From: Bacteroidaceae bacterium | GTDB lineage: Bacteria > Bacteroidota > Bacteroidia > Bacteroidales > Bacteroidaceae | Assembly (NCBI GenBank): GCA_024688885.1 | Contig: JAILDV010000061.1 | Span: 1 to 64,000 of the forward strand | Length of the DNA: 64,000 nt | Reading direction: 5' to 3' | In this document: one piece after another, positions 49,157 to 58,972 of the stretch | How the letters are laid out: each line of letters begins with the position of its first letter | How positions within the stretch are numbered: the stretch's first letter is position 1 | Made by a program: the position numbers and the translations under genes | Notes under the pieces: generated by a model | Databases searched by the model: none | What the model saw: only the letters and a program-made list of their open reading frames with translations | Told to the model about the DNA's origin: nothing

Positions 49157-49164
49157 TACCTTTG
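49157..49164 (+). promoter_or_regulatory. Probable -7 box for the Wzz-Wzx-Wzy operon
   Basis: TACCTTTG lies at 49157-49164, about 49 nt before the ATG at 49213. A matching -33 box is not present. An in-frame TTG within this box is therefore unlikely to be the start of the next gene. Confidence 0.5.
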
Positions 49165-49212
49165 GGGTTGATTTACAATAAATACCCTATAGATTACGTT
49201 TTTCCGATAGAT

Positions 49213-50277
49213 ATGGATGAAAAGAAAAATGAAAAGTCTCCCATAGACTTGATGAAATTTGGACGTGCGCTTCTGGACCATAAGACGTTGTTCTGGAAAG
49301 TGTGGATAGCAACATTTGTGTTGTCATGTGTGTGGATTCTTCCACAGCCGAGGTATTATACGACAGAGGTGTCTGTGGCTCCTGAATCTGCAGAATCAAA
49401 GGATATGGGAGGGTTGGCTTCACTGGCGTCAAACTTTGGCATTAACGTGGGTGGTGGTTCTGCGGATGCCATCTATCCTCAACTCTATCCTGATCTGTTT
49501 ACATCGACAAAGTTCTTAGTCGATTTGTTGGACATTCAGGTGACGACTCTTGACGGTGAGATAAGTACAGATTATTATACTTATATGAAAAGTCACCAGA
49601 AGAAGAACATCTTGTTTGTTCCCTTCCAATATGTCATCGATTGGGTGAAGTCGCTGTTGGCTGAAGAGGAGGCTGCAATACCAAGTGCGGATGGTAAGCG
49701 TTTTAATCCCTTCCATTTGTCAAGGGAAACTGACGAGGTGGTGAAGAAGGTGATGGACAATATAGAATGTACCTATAGCCGAACGACAGATGTGGTGACC
49801 ATTTCTGTGACAGACCAGGACCCACTTGTTTCTGCTTTATTAGCTGATAGCATCAAGGAACATCTGCAGAACTATATCACAGAGTATCGTACAAAGAAAG
49901 CTCGGGTAGATTACGAGCACTACAAACAGCAGGCTGCTGAAGCAAAGGCTTTGTATGAGAAGGCGCGCAGGGAGTATGCAACGTATGCTGACATGCATCA
50001 GAATGCCTATATGCAGAACGTGAAAACAAAGATGACAGATTTGGAAAATGAGATGTCGATGAAATATAATATCTATAGTGCCATGACTACCCGCGAACAG
50101 ACAGCTATGGCAGATTTGCAGGCAAGTACCCCTGTCTTCACGACATTGACCAATGCCACAGTACCAGTGAAGCCAGCTGGTCCTAAACGAGTGATTTTTG
50201 TCTTGGCGATGATGTTCTTGGCAACGCTTGGCACCATCATGTATCTTTTTCGCAAGGAACTAAAGGATTGGTTCTAA
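49213..50277 (+). CDS. Chain-length determinant protein (Wzz-like)
   Basis: This 354-residue inner-membrane protein regulates polysaccharide length. It has an N-terminal transmembrane helix (about 30-50, VWIATFVLSCVWILPQ), a periplasmic domain and a coiled coil (about 235-290, KQQAAEAKALYEKARREYA). A C-terminal transmembrane helix (about 328-346) is preceded by the Pro-rich motif VPVKPAGPKR. ATG 49213 is preferred over an in-frame TTG at 49162 that lies in the promoter. It starts an operon with the flippase, polymerase and a glycosyltransferase. Confidence 0.88.
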   Translation: MDEKKNEKSPIDLMKFGRALLDHKTLFWKVWIATFVLSCVWILPQPRYYTTEVSVAPESAESKDMGGLASLASNFGINVGGGSADAIYPQLYPDLFTSTKFLVDLLDIQVTTLDGEISTDYYTYMKSHQKKNILFVPFQYVIDWVKSLLAEEEAAIPSADGKRFNPFHLSRETDEVVKKVMDNIECTYSRTTDVVTISVTDQDPLVSALLADSIKEHLQNYITEYRTKKARVDYEHYKQQAAEAKALYEKARREYATYADMHQNAYMQNVKTKMTDLENEMSMKYNIYSAMTTREQTAMADLQASTPVFTTLTNATVPVKPAGPKRVIFVLAMMFLATLGTIMYLFRKELKDWF

Positions 50278-50289
50278 CCCTGACGCGAC

Positions 50290-51519
50290 ATGATAGCGGT
50301 CACGAAACATAAACGGCAAATAGCCATCTTGTATGTTTCAACACTCTGTGGTGTGTTGTTGGGATTGTTGTCATCTATCGTGAACACACGATTCATGTCA
50401 ACCTCTGATTATGGTGATGTCAGATATATTCAAAATATCATCAATTTTATTGCTGCCTTTTTGCTGTTTGGCTATTTCTTGTCAGGAGCACGCTTGATGG
50501 CTTTGACAAATGATGTACAGTACAGTCGTCGTATCAAAGGTGTGATGGTGATTATCTTAGCGATTGCTTGTTTGACACTTTCTCTAATTATGCCTGTCTG
50601 CTATTTCTTGCATGCAGACAAACCACAGGTGGCAATCCTTTTCCTCGTATCCATGCCTGTTTGTGCCTATCCCCTCTTTCTGCACTATATAGACAAGACG
50701 ACACAGGGGGATAACCAAATTGGACGACTTGCCTTAGCGAGAATACTTCCATACTTGGTCTATGTGCCTGTGGGGTATGCTGTCTATTCTTGCTGGGGAG
50801 CTACATCAACAAAGATGATCCTTTTGCAATGGGGTATCTATTCTTTGATTTATATCGCCATCATTATTTCCACTAGACCTTTGTTCCGCCAATTGACCCC
50901 GATTTGGGAAAGCGTGCATCAAGAGAATAAAAGGTATGGTATCCAATTATATATTGGTTCATTGGTAATGGTGGCGACCAATTATCTGGCGGGCATATCG
51001 TTAGGCTACTTCAATGAGGACAATAGTGAAGTGGGCTTTTATACGCTGGCACTAACTGTCACGACTCCTTTGTCAGCCTTACCTGCTATCGTGGGGACTG
51101 CCTATTTCAAGAAGTTTGCAACGCAACCATGCATACCGGCGAAGGTCATTTTATCGACGGTTTTGCTGACAGCTTTCACTTGTATCTGCTTTCTATTGTT
51201 GATACACCCTGTTGTCACCTATTTTTACACAGACCGCTATGCCATTGTGGGTACTTATGCATCTTTTCTCTCTGTGGGGTTCTGTATTCAAGGACTGGGT
51301 GATATGTTCAATCGCTATTTGTGTTCCCATGGACAAGGTGTGTCTGTGCGGAATGCCAGCATCGCCAATGGTGTGTTTAAAATCTTTGGCTACACGGTGT
51401 TAGTAGCGTTGTTCAACACCAATGGTGCCATCGCTACGACCATCATCTGTGATGTGATTTATTTCTCTTGCTTGATGTATTACTATGTGAGGTTTGTAAA
51501 GGAGGGAAAGGATGGATAA
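50290..51519 (+). CDS. Polysaccharide flippase (Wzx-like)
   Basis: This 409-residue polytopic membrane protein has about 12 hydrophobic helices. The opening is ILYVSTLCGVLLGLLSSIVN with NTRFMSTSDYGDVRYIQNI, the usual start of MATE/MOP flippases. It would move lipid-linked repeat units across the inner membrane. It sits between Wzz and a putative glycosyltransferase, and its last 8 bases overlap the latter. No soluble domain. Confidence 0.88.
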   Translation: MIAVTKHKRQIAILYVSTLCGVLLGLLSSIVNTRFMSTSDYGDVRYIQNIINFIAAFLLFGYFLSGARLMALTNDVQYSRRIKGVMVIILAIACLTLSLIMPVCYFLHADKPQVAILFLVSMPVCAYPLFLHYIDKTTQGDNQIGRLALARILPYLVYVPVGYAVYSCWGATSTKMILLQWGIYSLIYIAIIISTRPLFRQLTPIWESVHQENKRYGIQLYIGSLVMVATNYLAGISLGYFNEDNSEVGFYTLALTVTTPLSALPAIVGTAYFKKFATQPCIPAKVILSTVLLTAFTCICFLLLIHPVVTYFYTDRYAIVGTYASFLSVGFCIQGLGDMFNRYLCSHGQGVSVRNASIANGVFKIFGYTVLVALFNTNGAIATTIICDVIYFSCLMYYYVRFVKEGKDG

Positions 51520-52522
51520 GTACAAACTCGTCATATTTGGTGATACGTGGGATGTCTATCAAACTGCCTATCAAGAACTGATAGATAATCCAAAGGTGGT
51601 GTATATACCGACCTTCCGTCCTAAGGGATTCAAAGGGCTCCTACAGAGGATTCAGTTTAATCCGAAATTGAACAAAGTCATCAAGATACCTGGTAAACAG
51701 AGATGGAATCCTTATTATCTGCGTCAGGTAAAAGAGGAGAAAGTGTGCTTCTTGGTGATGAATCATTGGCTTCGAATGGAGAGTGGCATCCAGTTGCTGC
51801 CCTTCCTGAGAAGTCATTACCCGGAATCACGCATCGTCTGTTTCACCCAAGACCTCACGGAGACCATCATCGATCACTATACGCATCGTCCCTTCGATGT
51901 ACAACATGTCAAGAAATATGTGGATTTGTTCATCAGTTATGACCCTAATGATGCACAAAAGTATCAAGTGGAATATCACCCCACCGTATTTTCTTCTGTT
52001 CCGATGGCTGGGACAGAAGGAACGGACGTCTATGACCTATATTTCTTGGGACGTGACAAAGGCAGGATGCACACCTTGGTGGCTATCGCTCAGGAAGCCA
52101 AGAGGAGAGGCTTGATGTGTAAATTCATTATGCTCCAAGTTCCTGATACAAAGAAAGTGGAGTGTGAAGGAATGGTGTATGTGGACGCTCCTCTTTCATA
52201 CAAGGAAAACCTTCGAAATGGGATGCAAAGTAAGTGTATCATTGAAATGCTGCAGAAGAAGGCTGCCGGTCCCACCTTTAGGACATGGGAGGCAATTTCG
52301 TTAAACAAGAAATTGTTGACGGACAATGCTTCCATCAAGGATACGGAATGGTATGATGAGAGATATATTTCGGTGTTCCATGACGAGACAGACATCGATT
52401 GGAATTTTATCGCAAGCGGGCGGGCCTTTCCCCAAGGGAATCCTTATCAAGATAGAATCAGACCAGAAAGCCTGGTTCGCTTCATGGAAGATAAACTGAA
52501 TATACAGATAGACAGAGCATGA
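51512..52522 (+). CDS. Putative glycosyltransferase of the capsule locus (336 aa)
   Basis: This soluble protein starts MDKYKLVIFGDTWDVYQTAY. It contains RIVCFTQDLTETII, DVYDLYFLGRDKGRMHTLV and a C-terminal segment (FRTWEAISLNKKLLTDNASI) that resemble the two lobes of GT-B-type transferases in capsule loci. I do not recognise a named family. The context between flippase and polymerase makes a sugar-transfer role likely. It overlaps the flippase by 8 nt and the next gene by 4 nt. Confidence 0.65.
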   Translation: MDKYKLVIFGDTWDVYQTAYQELIDNPKVVYIPTFRPKGFKGLLQRIQFNPKLNKVIKIPGKQRWNPYYLRQVKEEKVCFLVMNHWLRMESGIQLLPFLRSHYPESRIVCFTQDLTETIIDHYTHRPFDVQHVKKYVDLFISYDPNDAQKYQVEYHPTVFSSVPMAGTEGTDVYDLYFLGRDKGRMHTLVAIAQEAKRRGLMCKFIMLQVPDTKKVECEGMVYVDAPLSYKENLRNGMQSKCIIEMLQKKAAGPTFRTWEAISLNKKLLTDNASIKDTEWYDERYISVFHDETDIDWNFIASGRAFPQGNPYQDRIRPESLVRFMEDKLNIQIDRA

Positions 52523-53736
52523 GCGTTTTTTATGTGATATTCATATTATTCGCGGCTTATTATTCTTATCGTTACGATAGAATAGAAGAGTACGATAGCC
52601 ATAAGCAACATCGTTTGTGGCTGATGTGTGTCTATATGATCTGTATGACAGGCTTCAGTTATGGCTTGGGAGGTGATAAGTTTACCTATATGAGCGAGTT
52701 CGAGACTTATCCCAGCAGTTTTAATGAGGCTGGTGATTATATATGGATTCAGTTCATGCTGCGAGGACAGATGCCGCTATGGACATTGGTGAATGTCTTT
52801 GCGAAAGTGGTGTTCGATTCTTTTTATGCCGTACAGCTGCTACAGAGTGCTGCGGTGAATATAGCTGTGTGTTATATGGTTAGCAAATATACACACCGAT
52901 ACTTTCTGTTTTTGTTCATTTATTTCTTCACCTTGCAATACTTTGTCTTCAACACGGAGATTATGCGTGAGGGTTTTGCTTTAGCATTCATTCTCCTTGG
53001 CATGCATGGTTGGATGAGCCACAAGAAATGGTTGTTCTTTGTCATGTTTCCCATTGGTGTCATGTTCCATATCTCTGCAGCAATTACACTCTTGTTCCCC
53101 TTTGCCACTTTTAAGGTGTCATGGAAAGCGCTGATTATCGCATTTGTGACAGCGTTTGGCATTTGGTTGCTTAGTGATATCCTGTTAAGTAAGGTAATGA
53201 TAGCTGTATTGGGAGGAATGGGCGCTATGGTGCAAAAAGTGTTGTTCTACTCTTTCCGCGCCAGCACGATTTTCGGATTCCTGCGTTCTGCCATCACTTA
53301 TCTGATATTTCCCTTCATTATTATGTTCTTTACGATGCAGTCTGAAGTATCTGCGGAAAGGCGGAAATCAATGGAACGCATGATTGCTTATATGCTTCTG
53401 TTGGGCGTCTTGGCAAGTGCGTTTGCAGGTTTCACTCGACTCTTTAATTATGCACGCATCTTCTACCTCATCTTAATGGCGGATTTTGTCTATACGTTGT
53501 TCCGTCAAAAGACGCACATGATAATTCGTGTCGGCACTCTGATGGGTACCTTGTTTTTGATTGCTTTACAATATATGGTGTCCTATAAGACTACTAATAC
53601 GTATTATTATGACTATTTCTATCCTTACACCTGCATTCTCGATGAGGACAAGAGCGTGTACTTCCGCGAAGCGGCGCATGCTGAGGCAGTGGATGATGAG
53701 GCAGAAGATGATAATGTCCGCAATATTGAAGAATAA
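52519..53736 (+). CDS. Polysaccharide polymerase (EpsG/Wzy-like)
   Basis: This 405-residue polytopic protein has about ten membrane helices. It has the N-terminal FVIFILFAAYYSYRYDRIEE-like opening and the GFSYGLGGDKFTYMSEFETY loop seen in EpsG-type polymerases. A short acidic tail ends it (EAVDDEAEDDNVRNIEE). It would join repeat units in the periplasm. It overlaps the preceding gene by 4 nt and precedes the last glycosyltransferase by 21 nt. Confidence 0.85.
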   Translation: MSVFYVIFILFAAYYSYRYDRIEEYDSHKQHRLWLMCVYMICMTGFSYGLGGDKFTYMSEFETYPSSFNEAGDYIWIQFMLRGQMPLWTLVNVFAKVVFDSFYAVQLLQSAAVNIAVCYMVSKYTHRYFLFLFIYFFTLQYFVFNTEIMREGFALAFILLGMHGWMSHKKWLFFVMFPIGVMFHISAAITLLFPFATFKVSWKALIIAFVTAFGIWLLSDILLSKVMIAVLGGMGAMVQKVLFYSFRASTIFGFLRSAITYLIFPFIIMFFTMQSEVSAERRKSMERMIAYMLLLGVLASAFAGFTRLFNYARIFYLILMADFVYTLFRQKTHMIIRVGTLMGTLFLIALQYMVSYKTTNTYYYDYFYPYTCILDEDKSVYFREAAHAEAVDDEAEDDNVRNIEE

Positions 53737-53757
53737 CCCCCGACAACGATTGATGAT

Positions 53758-54912
53758 ATGCGCATACTGATTTCGGCACGTACCTATCCAACTCGCAAGA
53801 ATCAACTGACAGCTTTCATTGCAGTGCTGGCAGAGGAGATGGTGCGTCAAGGCATGGAGGTCACTGTCTTGGCACCACAGTCCCTGACCACCTGCTGGCG
53901 ACATAAGATCCCTTTATGCCCTCCCAAATACCAGGTGGATGTGGACACACCTACCGGCATTCGGAAGATGACCATCTTGAGACCCATCTCCATCACGTTG
54001 GGACAGGGGCGTTTCTATGCTTTGTCGCAAAAGATAGACCGGTGGGTGAAGAATTGGACGGCAAGGACACTGAAATCCAAGCCAGATGTGGTCTATTCTC
54101 ATTTTTGGTTGGCTGCAGACCAAATCATGGATTATGCCATCAAACACAATATTCCAGCCTTTGTTGCAACGGGGGAGGATGAGATAGATGTTGAACGCTG
54201 TATCAGTCCACAACGCATCGCGCTATTGAAAGAACATACTCGGGGAGTTATTTGTGTGTCCACCAAGAATCGGGACGAGAGTATCGCGCATCACTTGACA
54301 GAAGAAGCTAAGGCCATCGTACTTCCTAATGCCGTCAATGACAAGGAGTTTTATCACATGGGTAGAAAGGAGGCAAGGGAGAAGCTGGGACTTTCACCCG
54401 ATGATTTCGTGGTGGCGTTTTGCGGTAGGTTTAATCAACGTAAAGGATGCAAACGTGTGGCTGATGCTATCACGATGTTAAATGACTCCCGTATCAAGTC
54501 TTTCTTTATCGGCATTCCTGCTGGTGACGAATTGGAAGACCCCGATTGTCCAGGCATCTTGTTCAAGGGAAGACTCCCTCATCAAGCCATTCCTGTGTAT
54601 CTGAATGCTGCCAATGTTTTCGTGCTTCCTACATTGGCAGAGGGTTGCTCTAATGCGATTGTGGAGGCGATGGCATGTGGCCTGCCCATTATTTCCTCTA
54701 ACTTACCTTTTAACTTCGACATTTTGACTGCCAATAATGCCTTGCTGATTGATCCGATGAACGTCCAGCTAATTGCTGATGCCATCAAGCAACTTCAAGA
54801 GAATCCAACCCTTCAACAACAGATGTCCGCTGCTTCCATGGCTGTAGCACAAGACTTGACTATCCGGAAACGTGTCGGTAAAATTCTGGATTTCATTCAG
54901 GGGAGAGTATAG
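53758..54912 (+). CDS. Glycosyltransferase family 4
   Basis: This 384-residue GT-B enzyme starts MRILISARTYPTRKNQLTAF. It has a C-terminal domain with VVAFCGRFNQRKGCKRVADA, LFKGRLPHQAIPVYLNAANVF and LPTLAEGCSNAIVEAMACGL, where EGCSNAIVEA is the EX7E element. It is the last gene of the forward capsule operon. Its stop lies 17 nt from that of the convergent lipoprotein gene. Sugar specificity unknown. Confidence 0.9.
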   Translation: MRILISARTYPTRKNQLTAFIAVLAEEMVRQGMEVTVLAPQSLTTCWRHKIPLCPPKYQVDVDTPTGIRKMTILRPISITLGQGRFYALSQKIDRWVKNWTARTLKSKPDVVYSHFWLAADQIMDYAIKHNIPAFVATGEDEIDVERCISPQRIALLKEHTRGVICVSTKNRDESIAHHLTEEAKAIVLPNAVNDKEFYHMGRKEAREKLGLSPDDFVVAFCGRFNQRKGCKRVADAITMLNDSRIKSFFIGIPAGDELEDPDCPGILFKGRLPHQAIPVYLNAANVFVLPTLAEGCSNAIVEAMACGLPIISSNLPFNFDILTANNALLIDPMNVQLIADAIKQLQENPTLQQQMSAASMAVAQDLTIRKRVGKILDFIQGRV

Positions 54913-54928
54913 CTCTATCCTTCCTTCT

Positions 54929-55420
54929 TTAGAATTTTCGTAAAGTAAGACGTGTTTCGTCTGACTTCAGCACCAATCGTGTATCAGACAATGCTTCCAC
55001 TCGGTAAGTGGCTTTGATTTTTTGCGAATCATTTTCGTCTTCCTGTCCATAAACGCCCCAAGGGTGAAGGAGTTCCACTTCTTCTGAAGATACCCAGACA
55101 TTGTCGTCTGTATCTTTCTCATAACGTGCTTCTTGGCAGAAGTCTTTCAAGACGATGTTGCCTCCCTCCCGACTGAAATGGGCATAGAATTTGTCAGTAT
55201 CAATAGCTCTGCTGGCGGTGAATTGCACCAGTCGCAGACGGAATGACCAATAGTGTTGCTGTTCCTTAACATCAAGGATGTGCCCATCAGCTGTTTCGAT
55301 GCTCATCAATTGCCACATGCCGTCCAGCTGTCCATTGTCGGGCATCTTGTCGCAAGCGGTACACAGACTGATGGCAAGCATCATCAAAATGGTATATATC
55401 TTATTGTGTAATGGTTTCAT
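54929..55420 (-). CDS. Lipocalin-like lipoprotein of unknown function (163 aa)
   Basis: It starts MKPLHNKIYTILMMLAISLC with a lipobox ending in Cys (SLCTAC, about residue 22-23). The mature part begins DGMWQLMSIETADG and shows alternating strands (YWSFRLRLVQFTAS, TRLVLKSDETRLTLRKF) consistent with a small lipocalin-like barrel. An in-frame start at 55459 would overlap the Wzi-like gene, so the later ATG is preferred. It follows the Wzi-like gene on the same strand and probably is co-transcribed. Confidence 0.7.
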   Translation of the reverse strand: MKPLHNKIYTILMMLAISLCTACDKMPDNGQLDGMWQLMSIETADGHILDVKEQQHYWSFRLRLVQFTASRAIDTDKFYAHFSREGGNIVLKDFCQEARYEKDTDDNVWVSSEEVELLHPWGVYGQEDENDSQKIKATYRVEALSDTRLVLKSDETRLTLRKF

Positions 55421-55431
55421 GATACGTCTTT

Positions 55432-56919
55432 TTAGGGAATGAGGATACCTTTCTTGCAAATTCGTAGTTGGAATCCAGTGTTGTTGCCATTGATGTCGCC
55501 ATGATCAAATCCTAATGCCAGTTGAGCAGACCAGCCTTTCAATTGCTTGGGCGCATAGTCCACCTCCAACAGTCCATGCCATTGTTTCTGCATATCGGAT
55601 AAGGGGTAGTAATAACAACCCCAATTACGGGTCAGTGATAGGAGAATGCGCCAACTGACCTCGGAACAGGGATTACCATCCAAACCTATGTGCCATGCCT
55701 GTACACGGTTATTATAAAAAAAGAGTTCATGTGATGAGTTGTAGAGTGGGGCGGTGATGAATGGATGTCCCATCGTCATGCCCCAATGTTGCCAACCCAC
55801 ATAATTGCTGTGGTTGTAGTAGTTGTCAACACCTGCAATGGCATCGGGCATGTTGTGGGTGGCATCATGATAGACAGGACCTGCCTGGTCTTTGGTGCTG
55901 AGATGCTCCACCAACACATGGCTGACCCATCGATTTTCGGGTAGGGTGGCATCTATGCCTAACAAATGATCGTAGATGCCATATTGGAAAGTCAGCATGG
56001 AGTGGTCCTCGAAAAAGCGCTCGGCATAGGTGCGGACAGCCCAACCTTTTCCTTTCCATTGCAATGCGACATTGTAGGAACCCAGTTGATTCCCTTCTAC
56101 ATTGGTTACCGTTCCATCGGTCACGTCACCCTTGCTGCCCATGGGCCAGAAAGCATGCCAGAAGGCATTGAGGTTCTCTTTATGATGTAAAGGAATACTC
56201 TTGTCCCTATGGTTGCGTCCTGTGATGTTGTAACTGGTGCCACCAAACTGGGCAAACATCTGGATGCCCACCTCTCCTGTCAGTGGAAAACGGTCTTCGC
56301 GCCCGAAGTGCATATAGAAGGCTTTCTCATGCGTCAGGATATTCCCCGTACGTTTGGTCCCTTCTGCTGCCCACGATTTCTGCCAATGTCCATCAGTGGT
56401 CATACCATAACCAAAACGTCCACGCAGTTTCATCCAATGATTGGTGAAGGGCACACTGAACGCATCCACCTCCACCAACAATTGTGGGGCAGGCGTGGCA
56501 TTGATGCCCAAACTCATTCCACCACTGGTCAAGCGGTTGTTGCGCAAATCAATGGCACGTTCCTTCGCACCAATAATGACAGATATCTTCTTGTAAGCCG
56601 CCTCCGCATAAGCCTGGTGTACCATCACGTTGGCAACACCATTCTGTGTGGCAACCAAGTCAATGCCATATCCCAACCTCCATTGACGAAGAGAATCATA
56701 ATCCATGGAACGGAAAAGTCCTGCCCTTTCATAAGCAGAATTGCGTTCCACAGAACCCAACCCCTGCCGGTTGGCTGTCAACCACAGCGGTGCATTCTCT
56801 CCTGTAGACAATGTCCCTGATGTCTCAATTGAATAAGAAATGCCTTTACCCAAATCAGGTGACTGGGCAAAGGCATGGATGGATATTGCCAATAATGAGA
56901 TTGTTAGAACTTTCTTCAT
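55432..56919 (-). CDS. Wzi-type capsule assembly outer-membrane protein
   Basis: This 495-residue protein has a signal peptide (MKKVLTISLLAISIHAFAQS). Many amphipathic strands follow (for example YSIETSGTLSTGENAPLWLT, KISVIIGAKERAIDLRN, GLLEVDYAPKQLKGW) and a terminal strand, as expected for an 18-stranded beta barrel. Wzi proteins bind capsule at the cell surface. The pattern GWQHWGMTMGHPFITAPLYN (about 388-407) is typical. It closes the capsule locus, next to the lipoprotein gene, and lies 21 nt downstream of rny on the same strand. Confidence 0.88.
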   Translation of the reverse strand: MKKVLTISLLAISIHAFAQSPDLGKGISYSIETSGTLSTGENAPLWLTANRQGLGSVERNSAYERAGLFRSMDYDSLRQWRLGYGIDLVATQNGVANVMVHQAYAEAAYKKISVIIGAKERAIDLRNNRLTSGGMSLGINATPAPQLLVEVDAFSVPFTNHWMKLRGRFGYGMTTDGHWQKSWAAEGTKRTGNILTHEKAFYMHFGREDRFPLTGEVGIQMFAQFGGTSYNITGRNHRDKSIPLHHKENLNAFWHAFWPMGSKGDVTDGTVTNVEGNQLGSYNVALQWKGKGWAVRTYAERFFEDHSMLTFQYGIYDHLLGIDATLPENRWVSHVLVEHLSTKDQAGPVYHDATHNMPDAIAGVDNYYNHSNYVGWQHWGMTMGHPFITAPLYNSSHELFFYNNRVQAWHIGLDGNPCSEVSWRILLSLTRNWGCYYYPLSDMQKQWHGLLEVDYAPKQLKGWSAQLALGFDHGDINGNNTGFQLRICKKGILIP

Positions 56920-56940
56920 ATTGATGGCAAGATGGGTTCT

Positions 56941-58461
56941 TTACTTGGCGAATGCAACTGCGCGAGTTTCGCGGATGACTGTGATTTTTACCTGTCCGGG
57001 ATAAGTCATCTCGTCCTGAATCTTCTTTGCGATGTCTGCACTGAGTGCATCAATCTCCTTGTCAGAAATTTTGTCTGCACCTACGATGACACGTAATTCG
57101 CGACCTGCCTGAATAGCATAGGTCTTGGTCACACCAGGGTAGCTTGCTGCCAAATTCTCAAGGTCATTAAGACGTTTGAGGTATGCCTCGACGATTTCAC
57201 GGCGTGCGCCAGGACGTGCACCGCTGATGGCATCACATACCTGTACGATAGGTGCCAACAATGTGGTCATTTCCATTTCGTCGTGGTGAGCACCGATTGC
57301 ATTGCAGATGTCTGGCTTCTCTTTGTATTTCTCTGCTAACTGTGCACCATAGAGAGCGTGTGGAATCTCAATTTGTTCATCTGGCACCTTGCCGATATCG
57401 TGTAAAAGTCCTGCACGTCGAGCTTTTTTGGGGTTGAGTCCCAGTTCTGCCGCCATCACAGCACAAAGGTTGGCTGTCTCACGAGCATGTTGCAAGAGGT
57501 TCTGTCCATATGATGAACGGTATTTCATCTTACCTACGATGCGTACCAAGTCTGGGTGCAAGCCATGTACGCCCATGTCAATACATGTGCGCTTACCCGT
57601 CTCAACTATTTCGTCTTCCACCTGCTTTTTCACCTTGGCGACAACCTCCTCGATTCGTGCAGGGTGGATGCGTCCGTCTGCAACAAGCTGGTGGAGAGCA
57701 AGACGGCAAATCTCACGGCGTATTGGGTCAAAAGCGCTGATGACGATTGCTTCAGGGGTGTCATCCACAACGATTTCAGTACCAGTGGCGGCTTCCAATG
57801 CACGGATGTTACGTCCTTCGCGACCAATCACACGGCCCTTCACCTCGTCTGATTCAATGTGGAATACACTGACAGAGTTCTCAACGGCTGTTTCTGATGC
57901 GATACGCTGAATAGACTTGATGACAATCTTCTTGGCTTCCTGATTGGCAGTCATCTTTGCCTCGTCAATGATTTCGTTGATATACTGCTGGGCCTGTGTT
58001 TTGGCCTCGTCTTTCAAAGATTCAATGAGGGACTCTCTGGCTTCTTCTGTTGTCAAGCCTGAGATAGCCTCCAATTTTGAGCGTTGGTCAGTGATGAGTA
58101 CATCCAGCTTTTCTTGCTGTTTCGCAAGGTTGATTCTTTGAGATTCTACCTCGTTTTGTTTTTTCTGAATGTCTTCGTTCTGCTGATTCAGTGTAAGTTC
58201 TCGCTGCTTCAGTTTGTTCTCATATGCTTGCATCTTTTGGTTCCGCTGGTTGGCTTCCTTGTCCAACTCGGATTTTCTGTTCAAGAACTTTTCCTTGAGT
58301 TCCAACTGCTTCTTTTCCTTAAGCGCTTCTGCCTCAATTTCAGCTTCTTTGATGATTTGGTTATACCTCTGCTTGATGATGTAGCGGAACAATGTGAAAC
58401 CAATCACACCTCCTAAAATCAAGCAGCCAATGGCAATGCTTATAGTTAATATTATATCCAT
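56941..58461 (-). CDS. rny: Ribonuclease Y
   Basis: This 506-residue membrane-anchored endoribonuclease starts mRNA decay. It has an N-terminal transmembrane helix (about 3-25), a coiled coil (about 30-150) and a KH domain (about 207-270, [17 protein letters not shown]). The HD domain follows (about 320-420: [28 protein letters not shown] and IGAHHDE). The HD pair is intact. It lies downstream of zapA with a structured 161-nt spacer. Its 3' side faces the Wzi-like gene. Confidence 0.95.
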   Translation of the reverse strand: MDIILTISIAIGCLILGGVIGFTLFRYIIKQRYNQIIKEAEIEAEALKEKKQLELKEKFLNRKSELDKEANQRNQKMQAYENKLKQRELTLNQQNEDIQKKQNEVESQRINLAKQQEKLDVLITDQRSKLEAISGLTTEEARESLIESLKDEAKTQAQQYINEIIDEAKMTANQEAKKIVIKSIQRIASETAVENSVSVFHIESDEVKGRVIGREGRNIRALEAATGTEIVVDDTPEAIVISAFDPIRREICRLALHQLVADGRIHPARIEEVVAKVKKQVEDEIVETGKRTCIDMGVHGLHPDLVRIVGKMKYRSSYGQNLLQHARETANLCAVMAAELGLNPKKARRAGLLHDIGKVPDEQIEIPHALYGAQLAEKYKEKPDICNAIGAHHDEMEMTTLLAPIVQVCDAISGARPGARREIVEAYLKRLNDLENLAASYPGVTKTYAIQAGRELRVIVGADKISDKEIDALSADIAKKIQDEMTYPGQVKITVIRETRAVAFAK

Positions 58462-58494
58462 GTTAATTGTTTTGTTTATTAGGTTTTACAATAT

Positions 58495-58620
58495 AAGAAA
58501 AGCACAACTCAAGTCATTCACATCTGGATATTTATGTGAACACCTGAAATTGTGCCTTAAAGTTCGTATGATGGAAAACAGCTCACATGTATATAGATAA
58601 TATGTGAAAGCTGTTGCGAG
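58495..58620 (-). ncRNA. Structured RNA between zapA and rny (6S-like candidate or leader)
   Basis: On the minus strand two stable hairpins occur. First, AACAGCT with AGCTGTT plus CACAT/ATGTG. Second, GCACAA/TTGTGC (58550-58555 with 58502-58507), UCAGG/CUUGA and TTCACAT/ATGTGAA (58534-58540 with 58517-58523). The second ends in TTTTC and resembles a terminator. The arms of the two hairpins can also pair with each other, giving an alternative single long stem with bulges, like 6S RNA. The zapA-adjacent place is where ssrS lies in other bacteria. Identity is not proven. Confidence 0.45.
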
Positions 58621-58622
58621 TC

Positions 58623-58916
58623 CTACTTGATGTCAAGTGACTCCATTTCTTTCTCAAGATCATGCATCATTTCTATGTATGGCTGTGTGTCAGTCCGGGC
58701 TGATGCTTTCACAGCTTCAGCAGAAGTGTTAAGCATTGCCATTACATAGTAGTACTTGTCATTTGTCAAGTTTGGATAAGCATCGCGCAATCTCTGAATG
58801 CGACGCTGGATATTGGTTGCAGCGTCACGGTACACCTTTTCCTCCTCGGGCGATGAAACCTGAAGTGGCAATTGGATGCCTTCAATCGTTACGTTGATGT
58901 TTAGTTTGTTTGCCAT
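58623..58916 (-). CDS. zapA: Cell division protein ZapA
   Basis: This 97-residue protein promotes FtsZ bundling. The N-terminal half is ZapA-like (INVTIEGIQLPLQVSSPEEE, YRDAATNIQRRIQRLRDAYP), followed by a coiled-coil helix (YYYVMAMLNTSAEAVKASA). Length matches the family. It lies downstream of a coiled-coil gene and upstream of rny, all on the reverse strand. Transcription from the promoter near 59350 should cover both small genes. Confidence 0.85.
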   Translation of the reverse strand: MANKLNINVTIEGIQLPLQVSSPEEEKVYRDAATNIQRRIQRLRDAYPNLTNDKYYYVMAMLNTSAEAVKASARTDTQPYIEMMHDLEKEMESLDIK

Positions 58917-58972
58917 GACAGATGTACTCTTTTTGGTGGATAAGCATCGTTCTTATGTTTCCGTCAGAACGC

